Below, piece after piece: positions 1-7,225 of a stretch of 64,000 nt of DNA (positions within the stretch are counted from its first letter, which is position 1; every line of letters begins with the position of its first letter). The stretch comes from JBHEBG01 sp046557915 (lineage in GTDB: Bacteria > Bacteroidota > Bacteroidia > Flavobacteriales > Flavobacteriaceae). The DNA lies in NCBI RefSeq assembly GCF_046557915.1, contig NZ_JBHEBG010000004.1:434001-498000 (forward strand), written 5' to 3'. Under the pieces are notes generated by a model. It was not told the origin of the DNA, did not search any database, and saw only the letters and a program-made list of their open reading frames with translations. Both the position numbers and the translations under genes were made by a program.

Positions 1-2
1 TG

Positions 3-146
3 GCGGTTTTATTATGTTTCGTTACGCTTAATGCTTTTGCCTTGTTTTGGTATAGTGCGGGTAGCTACGATGTGAACGTAGACAACTTTGCGGAAGCTTA
101 TGGGCTCTCCAACCCTAATGATGAAACATTCTATAATTTAAATTAG
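3..146 (+). CDS. C-terminal end of an unidentified membrane-anchored protein (5' end outside window)
   Basis: An open frame enters from the left edge and stops at TAG 144-146. The visible 47 residues begin with a hydrophobic stretch (LLCFVTLNAFALFWY) that reads as a membrane anchor, followed by a short acidic, Asn-rich tail ending in YNLN. The next gene starts five bases later and encodes a Spy-like periplasmic protein, so the two are probably co-transcribed. In flavobacteria such pairs often follow an ECF sigma gene, so this could be the tail of an anti-sigma-like protein. That role is inference; the fragment is too short to identify. Confidence 0.55.
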   Translation, partial: AVLLCFVTLNAFALFWYSAGSYDVNVDNFAEAYGLSNPNDETFYNLN

Positions 147-151
147 ATTTT

Positions 152-610
152 ATGAAGAAAAATTTACTCTTAACCCTTTTACTGGTTTTTTTGGTTTTAA
201 TGAACGGAGTACTACTTTTTCTTTTCTTTAGCAAACCACCTCGAAGATCTGGTCCCCCACATATGTTTGTTGTAAAAGAGCTCAATTTCAATACTTTACA
301 GATGGAGCAGTATCAGGTATTGGACCAAAAGTTTGAGCAAGGTATGCGGCCATTACACCACCGGCGAAGGCAGTTAAAGAATGAAATGTTCAAAATGATT
401 TCTGAAGGTAACGGTTCTGTCAAGGAGATAGATTCTATAACCGATTTAATTGGAGATTCCGAAAAAGAACGCGATTTAAAAGTATATTATCACTTTAGGG
501 CTATTTATGAACTTTGTAATCCAGAACAGAAAAAGCGCTTTCAGCGTATAGTGCAAGATGCCCTCCAACGAGGTCGCAAAAAAGGCCCCGGACCGCCACA
601 TGGCCATTAA
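152..610 (+). CDS. Spy/CpxP-like periplasmic protein ('periplasmic heavy metal sensor' type)
   Basis: The product has 152 residues. Residues about 1-27 form an N-terminal signal or anchor helix, followed by a basic PPRR patch. The rest is a charged, helical domain with LxxxxFxxGMRPLHHRRRQLKNEMF in its first half and an LCNPEQKKRFQ segment near the end. That layout (paired helices, then an 'L-x-P-E-Q-xx-x-F' segment) is typical of the LTXXQ/Spy-CpxP-CnrX group of periplasmic chaperones or sensors. The tail is rich in Gly, Pro and His (KKGPGPPHGH), which could bind metal, though this is inference. It follows the truncated membrane protein gene by five bases and ends at a clear terminator. Family assignment is moderate because these proteins have little sequence conservation. 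Confidence 0.7.
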   Translation: MKKNLLLTLLLVFLVLMNGVLLFLFFSKPPRRSGPPHMFVVKELNFNTLQMEQYQVLDQKFEQGMRPLHHRRRQLKNEMFKMISEGNGSVKEIDSITDLIGDSEKERDLKVYYHFRAIYELCNPEQKKRFQRIVQDALQRGRKKGPGPPHGH

Positions 611-622
611 GATCTATAAGAT

Positions 623-656
623 AAAAACCTCTCTTGAAAACAAGGGAGGTTTTTTT
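623..656 (+). terminator. Rho-independent terminator after the Spy-like gene
   Basis: AACCTCTCTTG pairs with CAAGGGAGGTT across an AAAA loop, with one G-U pair, and is followed by six T. It sits 13 bases past the stop of the gene ending at 610. Confidence 0.85.
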
Positions 657-775
657 ATTGGGTACCGCAAGTTATTTTTCTTTTTATCATCTCATATTAT
701 ATACACTTTAGACATAGGATATGATGAACAATTACTTTTTCTATTATTCACTAACCCATTTTAATAATTATAAAT

Positions 776-2164
776 ATGAAAAAGTGTATTGTTCTTTTGG
801 CCCTAGCGGCCATATATTCTTGCGGAAAGGTAGAGGAGTTTACGGACATGGAAACCGAAGGGGAAATGATTGAGGAACCATTTGCGAATATGAGCTCCCT
901 AGATCAGGAATTATTAACGGCCATAAACATAGCCTCGGATGGGGCAGGGGTCAGTTTTTTTGTATTGCCGGCTGAAACGGATTTGGCAAGCATACCACAA
1001 GACCCTAAAAACCCGCTAACTGCTGAAAAAGTGGCCCTTGGTAAATTATTGGTGCATGAAACAGCAACGGGGGGCGCTCCAAAAACAGTTTCTACAAAGT
1101 TTACCTATGCCTGTGCTACGTGTCATCCTGTGGCTTCGGGTTTTTATGCTGGGGCTCGCCAAGGTATCAGCGAAGGAGGGATTGGTTTTGGTTTTGCCGG
1201 TGAAGGTAGGCGTGTAGACCCAAGTGTTCCTTTAGATTCCGTGGATATTTTGCCTATAAAAGTACCCTCGTTATTGAATGTTGCCTACCAAGAGGTAATG
1301 CTCTGGAATGGTGCTTTGGGTGGTACAGGAATTAATACCCCCTATATAAATACGGGTACCAACGCCACTGATTTGCCAGATAATCTTTTAGGTTTCGAAG
1401 GTTTGGAAGTACAAGGCATGGCCGGGCAAGATGTTCATCGATTAAAAATAGACGAAGAATTTGCCGAAGAGTTTGGTTATACGGCAATGTTCGATGCTGC
1501 CTTCCCGGATGTGCCAGAGGCCGATAGGTACTCGCGCTTAACAGGCGCACTGGCCATAGCGGCTTTCAATAGGACGGTTTTAGCTACCCAGGCACCATGG
1601 CAATCTTGGTTAAAAGGAGATATGAGTGCCATGAGCGAACAAGAAAAGCGAGGGGCCATTGTATTTATGAACAACGGTAAATGTGTAAACTGCCACACAG
1701 GACCTTCTTTAAAATCTAACGAATTCCATGCGTTTGGCATGGGCGATTTAATTGGTAATGGTGCCATAATATTAGACAGAAGGGGTTTTAGAAAAGATGT
1801 TACCCGAGGAAGAGGGGCATTTACAAATCGAGAGGAGGATAACTTCAAATTTAAGGTCCCCAACCTTTACAATTTGGCAGATAACCCATTCTACGGGCAT
1901 GGAGGAACACTTACAAGTATACAAGATGTGGTAGCTTATAAAAATAATGGCAATAAACAAAATGATCGGGTGCCCAACGATCGCTTGGCCGAAGAATTTG
2001 GGAATATTGATCTTAATCAGGAAGAAATAGAAGATCTCACGGCTTTTCTAACAGTCGCTTTACGAGATCCCAATTTAGAACGTTATGTGCCAGAAGAAGT
2101 ACTTTCCGGGTTTTGCTTTCCGGCAAATGATGCTCAGGCAAAAGAAGAGTTAGGTTGCGATTAG
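776..2164 (+). CDS. MauG/CcpA-type di-heme cytochrome c peroxidase lipoprotein
   Basis: The product has 462 residues. A lipobox (IYSCGK, Cys16) implies an outer-membrane or periplasmic lipoprotein. Two heme c attachment motifs are present: CATCH at 113-117 and CVNCH at 303-307, the spacing expected for the two domains of bacterial di-heme peroxidases and MauG-like proteins. LNVAYQEVMLWNGALGG and the C-terminal VPNLYNLADNPFYGHGGTL also fit that family, where such segments shape the heme pockets. These proteins reduce H2O2 or oxidise protein or small-molecule substrates. No mau genes or paired electron donor are nearby, so the substrate is unknown. The gene stands alone, with terminators on both sides. 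Confidence 0.9.
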   Translation: MKKCIVLLALAAIYSCGKVEEFTDMETEGEMIEEPFANMSSLDQELLTAINIASDGAGVSFFVLPAETDLASIPQDPKNPLTAEKVALGKLLVHETATGGAPKTVSTKFTYACATCHPVASGFYAGARQGISEGGIGFGFAGEGRRVDPSVPLDSVDILPIKVPSLLNVAYQEVMLWNGALGGTGINTPYINTGTNATDLPDNLLGFEGLEVQGMAGQDVHRLKIDEEFAEEFGYTAMFDAAFPDVPEADRYSRLTGALAIAAFNRTVLATQAPWQSWLKGDMSAMSEQEKRGAIVFMNNGKCVNCHTGPSLKSNEFHAFGMGDLIGNGAIILDRRGFRKDVTRGRGAFTNREEDNFKFKVPNLYNLADNPFYGHGGTLTSIQDVVAYKNNGNKQNDRVPNDRLAEEFGNIDLNQEEIEDLTAFLTVALRDPNLERYVPEEVLSGFCFPANDAQAKEELGCD

Positions 2165-2183
2165 TTTTTATGTTGGTTAGGTA

Positions 2184-2219
2184 GAAAGGGGAGGTTATTG
2201 GATACCTCCCCTTTCTTTA
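2184..2219 (+). terminator. Rho-independent terminator after the di-heme peroxidase gene
   Basis: GAAAGGGGAGGT pairs with ACCTCCCCTTTC across a short loop and a T-rich tail follows, 19 bases beyond the stop codon. Confidence 0.85.
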
Positions 2220-2264
2220 TTGCAAAAAATGTGTTCAACCCGAGATTTGTCCTTATTTTTAGAC

Positions 2265-3293
2265 ATGCGTATTTCAATAATTCTTTTTTGTCTAGTTCTC
2301 TTTCAATCGTGCAACCAAAAAGTAGGTAGCCACAATTTCTCACAAGTTAAAATAGAACCCCTGTTTACAGATTCCCTTAGTATTAGGGCAATTGAAATTA
2401 TGGACGGAAGTTTGGCTTTTGCCGCTAACAAAGGAACCTATGGTTTGATGGATTTGAAAACCAATGCCATAAAGACAAATAGTAAGATATATGACAGCAT
2501 TATACCAGAATTTAGGGCCGTTGCCCATACCACTTCGGACTTCTTTATGCTATCTGTGGGCAGCCCTGCCTTACTTTTTAAAACTGGAGACAACGGCCAA
2601 ATGCAGTTGGTATACCAAGAAACCGGCGATGGGGTATTTTATGATGCCATGACCTTTTGGAATGATATGGAAGGTATTGCTATTGGCGATAGTGTAGGTG
2701 GTTGCCTGTCCATTATTATCACTAGGGATGGAGGCCACAATTGGAAAAAAATTCCTTGTGATCAACTTCCTGAGGGAAGGGATAAGGAAGGTGCCTTTGC
2801 CGCTAGCAATACCAATGTGGTTACTAAAGGAAACAAAGCATGGATAGTTACCACTAGTGCCACCGTTTATTATACAAAGGATAAAGGCAATCATTGGGAG
2901 ATATTCAATACACCCATTGTAAATTCAAAGGCTACCCAGGGGATTTATTCCATCGACTTCTATGATGAAGATTTAGGGTTTGTTATTGGAGGAGATTTTA
3001 CAGACCCTGAGAACAAGGATAAAAATAAGGCTCTTACCACTGATGGTGGAAAAACGTGGCATTTGGTGGCCAATGGTTTGGAACCAGAATATAAAAGTTG
3101 TGTACAATTTGTCCCTAATTCTGGTGGGGAAGACCTTATTGCTCTTGGTTTCACAGGTATTTCGTATTCCAAGGACAAGGGAAAAACATGGACCTCTCTT
3201 TCGGAGGAATCTTTCTATACCTTACGATTTTTGAACGATTCCGTTGCCTATGCTGCTGGAAAGAACAAGATTTCAAAACTTACCTTTAAATGA
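2265..3293 (+). CDS. BNR/Ycf48-like beta-propeller lipoprotein
   Basis: The product has 342 residues from the chosen ATG. An upstream in-frame start at 2220 would put 15 residues before the signal sequence, so 2265 (MRISIILF) is preferred. The lipobox is LFQSCN. Four Asp-box (BNR) repeats are visible: DGGHNWKKI, KDKGNHWEIF, DGGKTWHLV and KDKGKTWTSL, each closing a propeller blade, with VGSP, DEDLGFVIGGD and AAGK loops between. Flavobacterial proteins of this kind are usually labelled oxidoreductase, sialidase-like or photosystem II assembly-like, none of which is supported here. A surface lipoprotein with a six- or seven-bladed propeller is the safe reading. It lies just downstream of the peroxidase gene but behind its terminator. 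Confidence 0.75.
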   Translation: MRISIILFCLVLFQSCNQKVGSHNFSQVKIEPLFTDSLSIRAIEIMDGSLAFAANKGTYGLMDLKTNAIKTNSKIYDSIIPEFRAVAHTTSDFFMLSVGSPALLFKTGDNGQMQLVYQETGDGVFYDAMTFWNDMEGIAIGDSVGGCLSIIITRDGGHNWKKIPCDQLPEGRDKEGAFAASNTNVVTKGNKAWIVTTSATVYYTKDKGNHWEIFNTPIVNSKATQGIYSIDFYDEDLGFVIGGDFTDPENKDKNKALTTDGGKTWHLVANGLEPEYKSCVQFVPNSGGEDLIALGFTGISYSKDKGKTWTSLSEESFYTLRFLNDSVAYAAGKNKISKLTFK

Positions 3294-3321
3294 AAAAGGG
3301 ATGCAAGTACATCCCTTTTTC
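3292..3321 (+). terminator. Terminator overlapping the stop of the beta-propeller gene
   Basis: GAAAAAGGGATG pairs with CATCCCTTTTTC over a six-base loop; the hairpin starts within the stop codon. The run of T in the 3' arm ends it. Confidence 0.75.
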
Positions 3322-3354
3322 TAACACAATTCAACCAAACCAAACCAAATTGAA

Positions 3355-3705
3355 CTAAACGTTGATCACTACGTAACCCCGGCCTTTTTTCTTATACCAA
3401 ATACCTTTGTATTTGTATAACTTACGACCGTTATGTATAACTACCTTGTTTCCTCTAGGCAACCTTCTTACCGCAATTCCTGTTGGAGCGGCGCAGACTA
3501 TATATTTTCTTCCTCTTACCTTATACCAAACCCCATCGGCAAAATGAAAGTTTATACCCTTATGGACTACCACTTTTGGTTTATGTAAAGTGGTTACCAC
3601 GGTACCATGCCTGGGATAGACTTTTACTATTCTTTGCGCACTTAAGGAGGATAAGGTTCCAAACAATATTGCTGCGACTAAGATTATTTTTACGTTTTTC
3701 ATCAT
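3355..3705 (-). CDS. Small secreted basic protein, DUF6515-like
   Basis: The product has about 116 residues using tandem ATGs at 3705/3702; the longer reading frame to 3774 runs through a terminator and is unlikely. A signal peptide (MKNVKIILVAAILFG...LSAQ) precedes a strongly basic mature chain. That chain contains repeated Tyr/Val/Gly turns: HFADGVWYKVRGRKYIV, APTGIAVRRLPRG, YKYKGIWYKKKGRGYVVI. The 'xxGxWYxxxGxxYxV... P.G..V..LP.G' pattern resembles DUF6515 proteins common in Bacteroidota, of unknown function. It converges on the beta-propeller gene and is transcribed alone. The DUF assignment is from memory of the pattern. Confidence 0.65.
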   Translation of the reverse strand: MMKNVKIILVAAILFGTLSSLSAQRIVKVYPRHGTVVTTLHKPKVVVHKGINFHFADGVWYKVRGRKYIVCAAPTGIAVRRLPRGNKVVIHNGRKLYKYKGIWYKKKGRGYVVINV

Positions 3706-3760
3706 TTTAAATTTTAGGGTTAATACTTCTTTGACTTGGGAAATGGAAAAAGGTTTAAAC

Positions 3761-3789
3761 AAAAAAGAAGCCAATTGGCTTCTTTTTTT
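3761..3789 (-). terminator. Terminator after the leftward sigma operon
   Basis: A palindrome (AGAAGCCAATTGGCTTCT) is flanked by A6 and T7 runs, so it can terminate in either direction. It lies just past the stop (3808) of the Spy-like gene on the minus strand. Confidence 0.8.
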
Positions 3790-3807
3790 ACACTATATCG
3801 ATTTTCT

Positions 3808-4263
3808 TTAGTTACCCAGTCCCTTGCGGCGCTTTTGTATTTGCTGCAGCAGCCTTTTTTTGAAATCTTCCTCGGCTTTTATCAATAGAAATGCTTTCTT
3901 GGCAGATATGGCTTTGCCCATTTCTTTTATAAAGGACATATTTTCGTTATGCCGTTCTTGTTGTATTGCTATAGTTTGTTGCAGAAGATTGTTGACATCC
4001 CTATCGGACATACCGTCCATATTTTTAAGTGGGGCACGTACCTCCGAGATTTCTTTTCGCCTCAACGCCTCCAATTTATCCGAATGGGCGTTGTATATAG
4101 GCCAAAATGCCTGGGCCTCCTCTGAATTTAGGTTTAACCGTTCGGTTATAAATGCAACTTTTAAGGCCTTTATACGTTCCCCTGGCCTGCGCTGCCCATA
4201 AAACGAAGCGGTTACCAACAGGGCAAATACCAAAGCCAGCATTTTTGTTGTGTTATTCATCAT
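3808..4263 (-). CDS. Spy-like periplasmic accessory protein of the ECF sigma operon
   Basis: About 151 residues from ATG 4263; a TTG at 4269 is the only longer option. A signal peptide (MLALVFALLVTASFYGQ) is followed by a helical, Arg/Lys/Glu-rich chain with AFITERLNLNSEEAQAFWP, the hallmark of the 'sensor of ECF-type sigma factor' proteins of Bacteroidota, distantly related to Spy/LTXXQ chaperones. It overlaps the preceding gene by 11 bases (4253-4263), so translation is likely coupled. It is the last gene of the sigma, FxxP-repeat, Spy-like operon and is followed by a strong terminator. A role in sensing envelope protein state and tuning the sigma factor is inferred from position. Confidence 0.8.
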   Translation of the reverse strand: MMNNTTKMLALVFALLVTASFYGQRRPGERIKALKVAFITERLNLNSEEAQAFWPIYNAHSDKLEALRRKEISEVRAPLKNMDGMSDRDVNNLLQQTIAIQQERHNENMSFIKEMGKAISAKKAFLLIKAEEDFKKRLLQQIQKRRKGLGN

Positions 4264-4765
4264 ATTCAAGGTTAAGGTCTTCTATATCGTCTATATTTTC
4301 ATCAAGGTATTCAATAATATGTTCTCCATCCAATGCTATATCCAAGATGTCATTTATCTCTAGTTCCTCTACAGGGAGCACTTGGGCTATCTCGTAGGTA
4401 GTAAGTTCCAGTTCATTATGCTGTAAATAGGTTTCAATATCAGTATTGGCGAGGTCATCGAAGCTAATTTCGCCTGCACTGTTCCATTGTGTTCCAAATA
4501 CAATGATTGCGATGGCAGCTATGGAAGCTGCCGCCAAATACCATTTTTTATTGGCCCATAGCGAAATCACCTTTGTTTCCTTATGGCCTACCTGTTGCGC
4601 CACTTTTGCTGAAAGATTCTCAAAATAGTCGTCAGGGACCTTAAATCCATCCTTTTTTGGTAAGGACGGGCCCACTTTGGATGTACGCTCCAAAATTTTG
4701 TCCGTAAGCTTATCAAAATAGCCGTCCGGAGTCTTAAAACCCTGTTTGTTGTTCGAATTTTTCAT
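4253..4765 (-). CDS. Membrane-spanning putative anti-sigma protein with two FKxPDxYF repeats
   Basis: The product has 170 residues. Residues about 1-65 carry two tandem copies of a short motif: GFKTPDGYFDKL near residue 9 and GFKVPDDYFENL near residue 40. One transmembrane helix follows (about 73-90, WYLAAASIAAIAIIVFG), then a very acidic C-terminal tail (DENIDDIEDLNLEYDE). The topology (cytoplasmic N-terminus, single helix, outer domain) and the place directly after an ECF sigma gene fit an anti-sigma factor, although no ZAS or FecR domain is seen. It begins 33 bases after the sigma stop and overlaps the following gene. Confidence 0.7.
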   Translation of the reverse strand: MKNSNNKQGFKTPDGYFDKLTDKILERTSKVGPSLPKKDGFKVPDDYFENLSAKVAQQVGHKETKVISLWANKKWYLAAASIAAIAIIVFGTQWNSAGEISFDDLANTDIETYLQHNELELTTYEIAQVLPVEELEINDILDIALDGEHIIEYLDENIDDIEDLNLEYDE

Positions 4766-4798
4766 GTGTATAATTTGACCTTCAATATATTAAAAGGT

Positions 4799-5341
4799 TT
4801 AATCCGTTGTTAAATAGGCTTCCAGTTTTTTTACTGCCAAATGGTAGGAAGCTTTTAAACCGCCTACCGAGGTTTCTAAAATTTCCGATATTTCATCGTA
4901 CTTCATTTCTTCAAAATACTTCATATTGAACACCAGTTTTTGCTTTTCTGGCAGCGATGCAATGGCTTTCTGAAGCTTCAACTGAATTTCATCGCCTTCA
5001 AAATAGACATCTGCCTCTAATCTGTCGGTCATTTTATCTATAAGTTCATCGTTGGTAACACCAAGTTTTTTCGACTTTGTCTTTAAAAATGTCAAGGATT
5101 CATTGGTTGCAATGCGGTACATCCAGGAATACAATTTGCTATCTCCTTTAAAACCACCAATATTCCTATACACCTTGATGAAGGTGTTTTGAAGTACATC
5201 ATCCGTATCATCATGGTCCAATACTATTCTACGGATATGCCAATACAGCCGTTCCTTGTAGAGATTTACCAGTATCTCAAAGGCCTGCGACTGGGTCTCC
5301 TGTTGTTTTAGTTGATGTACTAAAGCTTCTTCGCCAATCAA
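4799..5341 (-). CDS. ECF-family RNA polymerase sigma factor
   Basis: The product has 180 residues. Region 2 is clear: LVNLYKERLYWHIRRIVLDHDDTDDVLQNTFIKVYRN and the FKGDSKLYSWMYRIATN stretch for promoter melting. Region 4 follows: LPEKQKLVFNMKYFEEMKYDEISEILETSVGGLKASYHLAVKKLE, an HTH for the -33 element. The frame has no ATG or GTG; the first plausible start is TTG at 5341, which places region 2 at the normal distance. It lies 57 bases downstream of the ABC exporter gene, so it may be read from that operon or from its own promoter in the gap. Its partners are the next two genes. Confidence 0.92.
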   Translation of the reverse strand: MIGEEALVHQLKQQETQSQAFEILVNLYKERLYWHIRRIVLDHDDTDDVLQNTFIKVYRNIGGFKGDSKLYSWMYRIATNESLTFLKTKSKKLGVTNDELIDKMTDRLEADVYFEGDEIQLKLQKAIASLPEKQKLVFNMKYFEEMKYDEISEILETSVGGLKASYHLAVKKLEAYLTTD

Positions 5342-5398
5342 AGTTTTTCGCTTATGGTTTTGTTCTAAGACAAATTTTCTTACAAAAGGTTTAATCCA

Positions 5399-7225
5399 CT
5401 ATCCGGCCAAAGATTGCATTGTTACCAACTTTTTGTACATTCCATTGGCCTCAAGCAGTTCTTTATGCGACCCTTGCTCCACGATTTCTCCTTGGTGGAG
5501 TACCACGATGGTGTTGGCATTCTGGATAGTAGAAAGTCTGTGGGCAATAACTATAGAGGTTCTGTTGCGCATCATTTTCTCCAAGGCATCTTGTACTAAT
5601 CGCTCACTTTCCGTATCGAGCGCAGAAGTGGCTTCGTCCAAGATCATTAGAGGTGGGTTCTTTAGTACGGCCCTGGCAATGGACAAACGCTGTTTTTGGC
5701 CACCACTTATTTTGTTACCCCCATCACCAATATTGGTATCGTACCCTTTGGGCAATGCCATGATAAATTCATGGGCATTGGCTATTTTGGCCGCTGCTAT
5801 AATTTCTTCATCTGTGGCTTCTTCTTTTCCTAGGGAAATGTTCTTTTTTATGGTATCGTTAAAAAGTATGGAATCTTGGGTTACCAAGCCCAATAATTCC
5901 CTAAGCGATTTTTTGGTAAGGTCCTTAATGTCCGTCCCATCTATCTTTATTACCCCTTCATTAACATCGTAAAAACGTGTAACCAAATTGGCAATGGTAC
6001 TTTTACCACTTCCAGATTGCCCAACAAGGGCCACGGTACCTCCTTTGGGTACGGTGAGGTTAAAATTACGAAGGACATAATCGTCCTCATATTTAAAAGA
6101 GATATTTTCTAAGCGAACGTCTTTATCGAAGCTGGTTTTTGATATTGCATTGTCCTTATCTTTTATAGGGTTCTCCGTTTCCAAGATTTCCAGTACCCGC
6201 TCTGCTGCGGCGTTCCCTTTTTTTACACCATAAGAAGCTTTGCTAATTGCCTTTGCCGGGGTTAGAATGTTGTAGGCCAAGCCCATATAGGCAATAAAGG
6301 ATGAAGCATCCAGGGTACGATGTACCAAAACCATCTTACCTCCAAACCAAAGCAATACCCCAATGACCAGGATACCTAAGAATTCCCCAGTGGGGGATGC
6401 TAAGTTCTGTCTGTTGAGCAGTTTATTGGAAAATCTAAAAAAGCGATAGGTAGAAGTCTTAAATGTCTTAAAGAAGCGCGATTCTGCATTAAACGCCTTT
6501 ATTACCCTAAGACCGCTAAGGGTCTCTTCGATAATGGACAAAAATTCGCCCTGCTCTTTTTGTACGCGATCCGATTTTTTCTTTAGCGATTTACCAATTC
6601 TAGAAATGATCATCCCCGCTATGGGTATAAATATGAAGACAAACAGCGTGAGCTTTGTACTTATCCCGAACATAATTATAATGGTGAAGAGGATGGTCAG
6701 TGGTTCTCTTACGATCAACTCTAGAACGGACAGGAAAGAATGCTGAATTTCCAAAACATCAGAAGTAATGCGGGCAATTACATCTCCTTTGCGTTTTTCG
6801 GAGTAGTAACTAATGGGCAATTCAACCACCTTGCGGTACATGTTGTTCCGGATGTCCTTTAAGACTCCGTTTCTAAGAAAGGTAATAAAGTACATGGCCA
6901 AATAGTTGAACACGTTTTTAAGGAGAAACAATACCAATACCAGGCCAATGACCAAGACCAACCCTTTCATTTCGTCATCTCCAGAATAAATAGTAACCCT
7001 ATAATTCATATAATCTTGGAGATAGTCCTTTAAATATCTTATTCCTGTGTAATTGGGTGCTTCGAGTACTTTTTCATCTTGTTTAAACAACACATCCAAC
7101 ATGGGGATGAGGGCCGCAAAGGACAATGCACTGAAAAGGGCATAAAGGATATTGAAAAAAATGTTTAGGTAACCGTATTTGCTATATGGTTTCGCAAAGC
7201 GAAGGATTTTCTTAAAATATTCCAT
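5399..7225 (-). CDS. MsbA-like ABC transporter, fused permease and ATPase
   Basis: The product has 608 residues. Residues 1-330 form a six-helix exporter domain. The ATPase follows with Walker A GQSGSGKST at 402-410, Q-loop VTQDS near 450, signature ISGGQ at 506-510 and Walker B LMILDEATSALD from 526; the H-loop is IAHRLST. This is a type IV half-transporter working as a homodimer in the inner membrane. Relatives export lipid A, phospholipids or peptides; the true substrate is not shown. An insert of about 45 residues after the first helix pair (DEKVLEAPNYTGIRYLKDYLQDY) is typical of the Bacteroidota form. Its ATG overlaps the stop of the phosphomutase gene (TAATG), indicating translational coupling. 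Confidence 0.92.
   Translation of the reverse strand: MEYFKKILRFAKPYSKYGYLNIFFNILYALFSALSFAALIPMLDVLFKQDEKVLEAPNYTGIRYLKDYLQDYMNYRVTIYSGDDEMKGLVLVIGLVLVLFLLKNVFNYLAMYFITFLRNGVLKDIRNNMYRKVVELPISYYSEKRKGDVIARITSDVLEIQHSFLSVLELIVREPLTILFTIIIMFGISTKLTLFVFIFIPIAGMIISRIGKSLKKKSDRVQKEQGEFLSIIEETLSGLRVIKAFNAESRFFKTFKTSTYRFFRFSNKLLNRQNLASPTGEFLGILVIGVLLWFGGKMVLVHRTLDASSFIAYMGLAYNILTPAKAISKASYGVKKGNAAAERVLEILETENPIKDKDNAISKTSFDKDVRLENISFKYEDDYVLRNFNLTVPKGGTVALVGQSGSGKSTIANLVTRFYDVNEGVIKIDGTDIKDLTKKSLRELLGLVTQDSILFNDTIKKNISLGKEEATDEEIIAAAKIANAHEFIMALPKGYDTNIGDGGNKISGGQKQRLSIARAVLKNPPLMILDEATSALDTESERLVQDALEKMMRNRTSIVIAHRLSTIQNANTIVVLHQGEIVEQGSHKELLEANGMYKKLVTMQSLAG

Noticed and set aside
558..764. Short frame over the end of the Spy-like gene and its terminator
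   Set aside because: It reads through a clear transcription terminator and is out of frame with a supported gene.
1332..1863. Overlapping antisense reading frames inside the di-heme peroxidase gene
   Set aside because: The sense frame has heme motifs, a lipobox and full length; the antisense frames have no recognisable motif.
2265..3293. Sialidase or photosystem assembly factor
   Set aside because: Only the Asp-box repeats are shared; no sialidase arginine triad is visible, and the organism is not expected to have photosystem II.
5433..5972. 179-codon plus-strand frame inside the ABC exporter
   Set aside because: It is a shadow of the conserved ATPase domain; Ser/Thr-rich composition without a start context.
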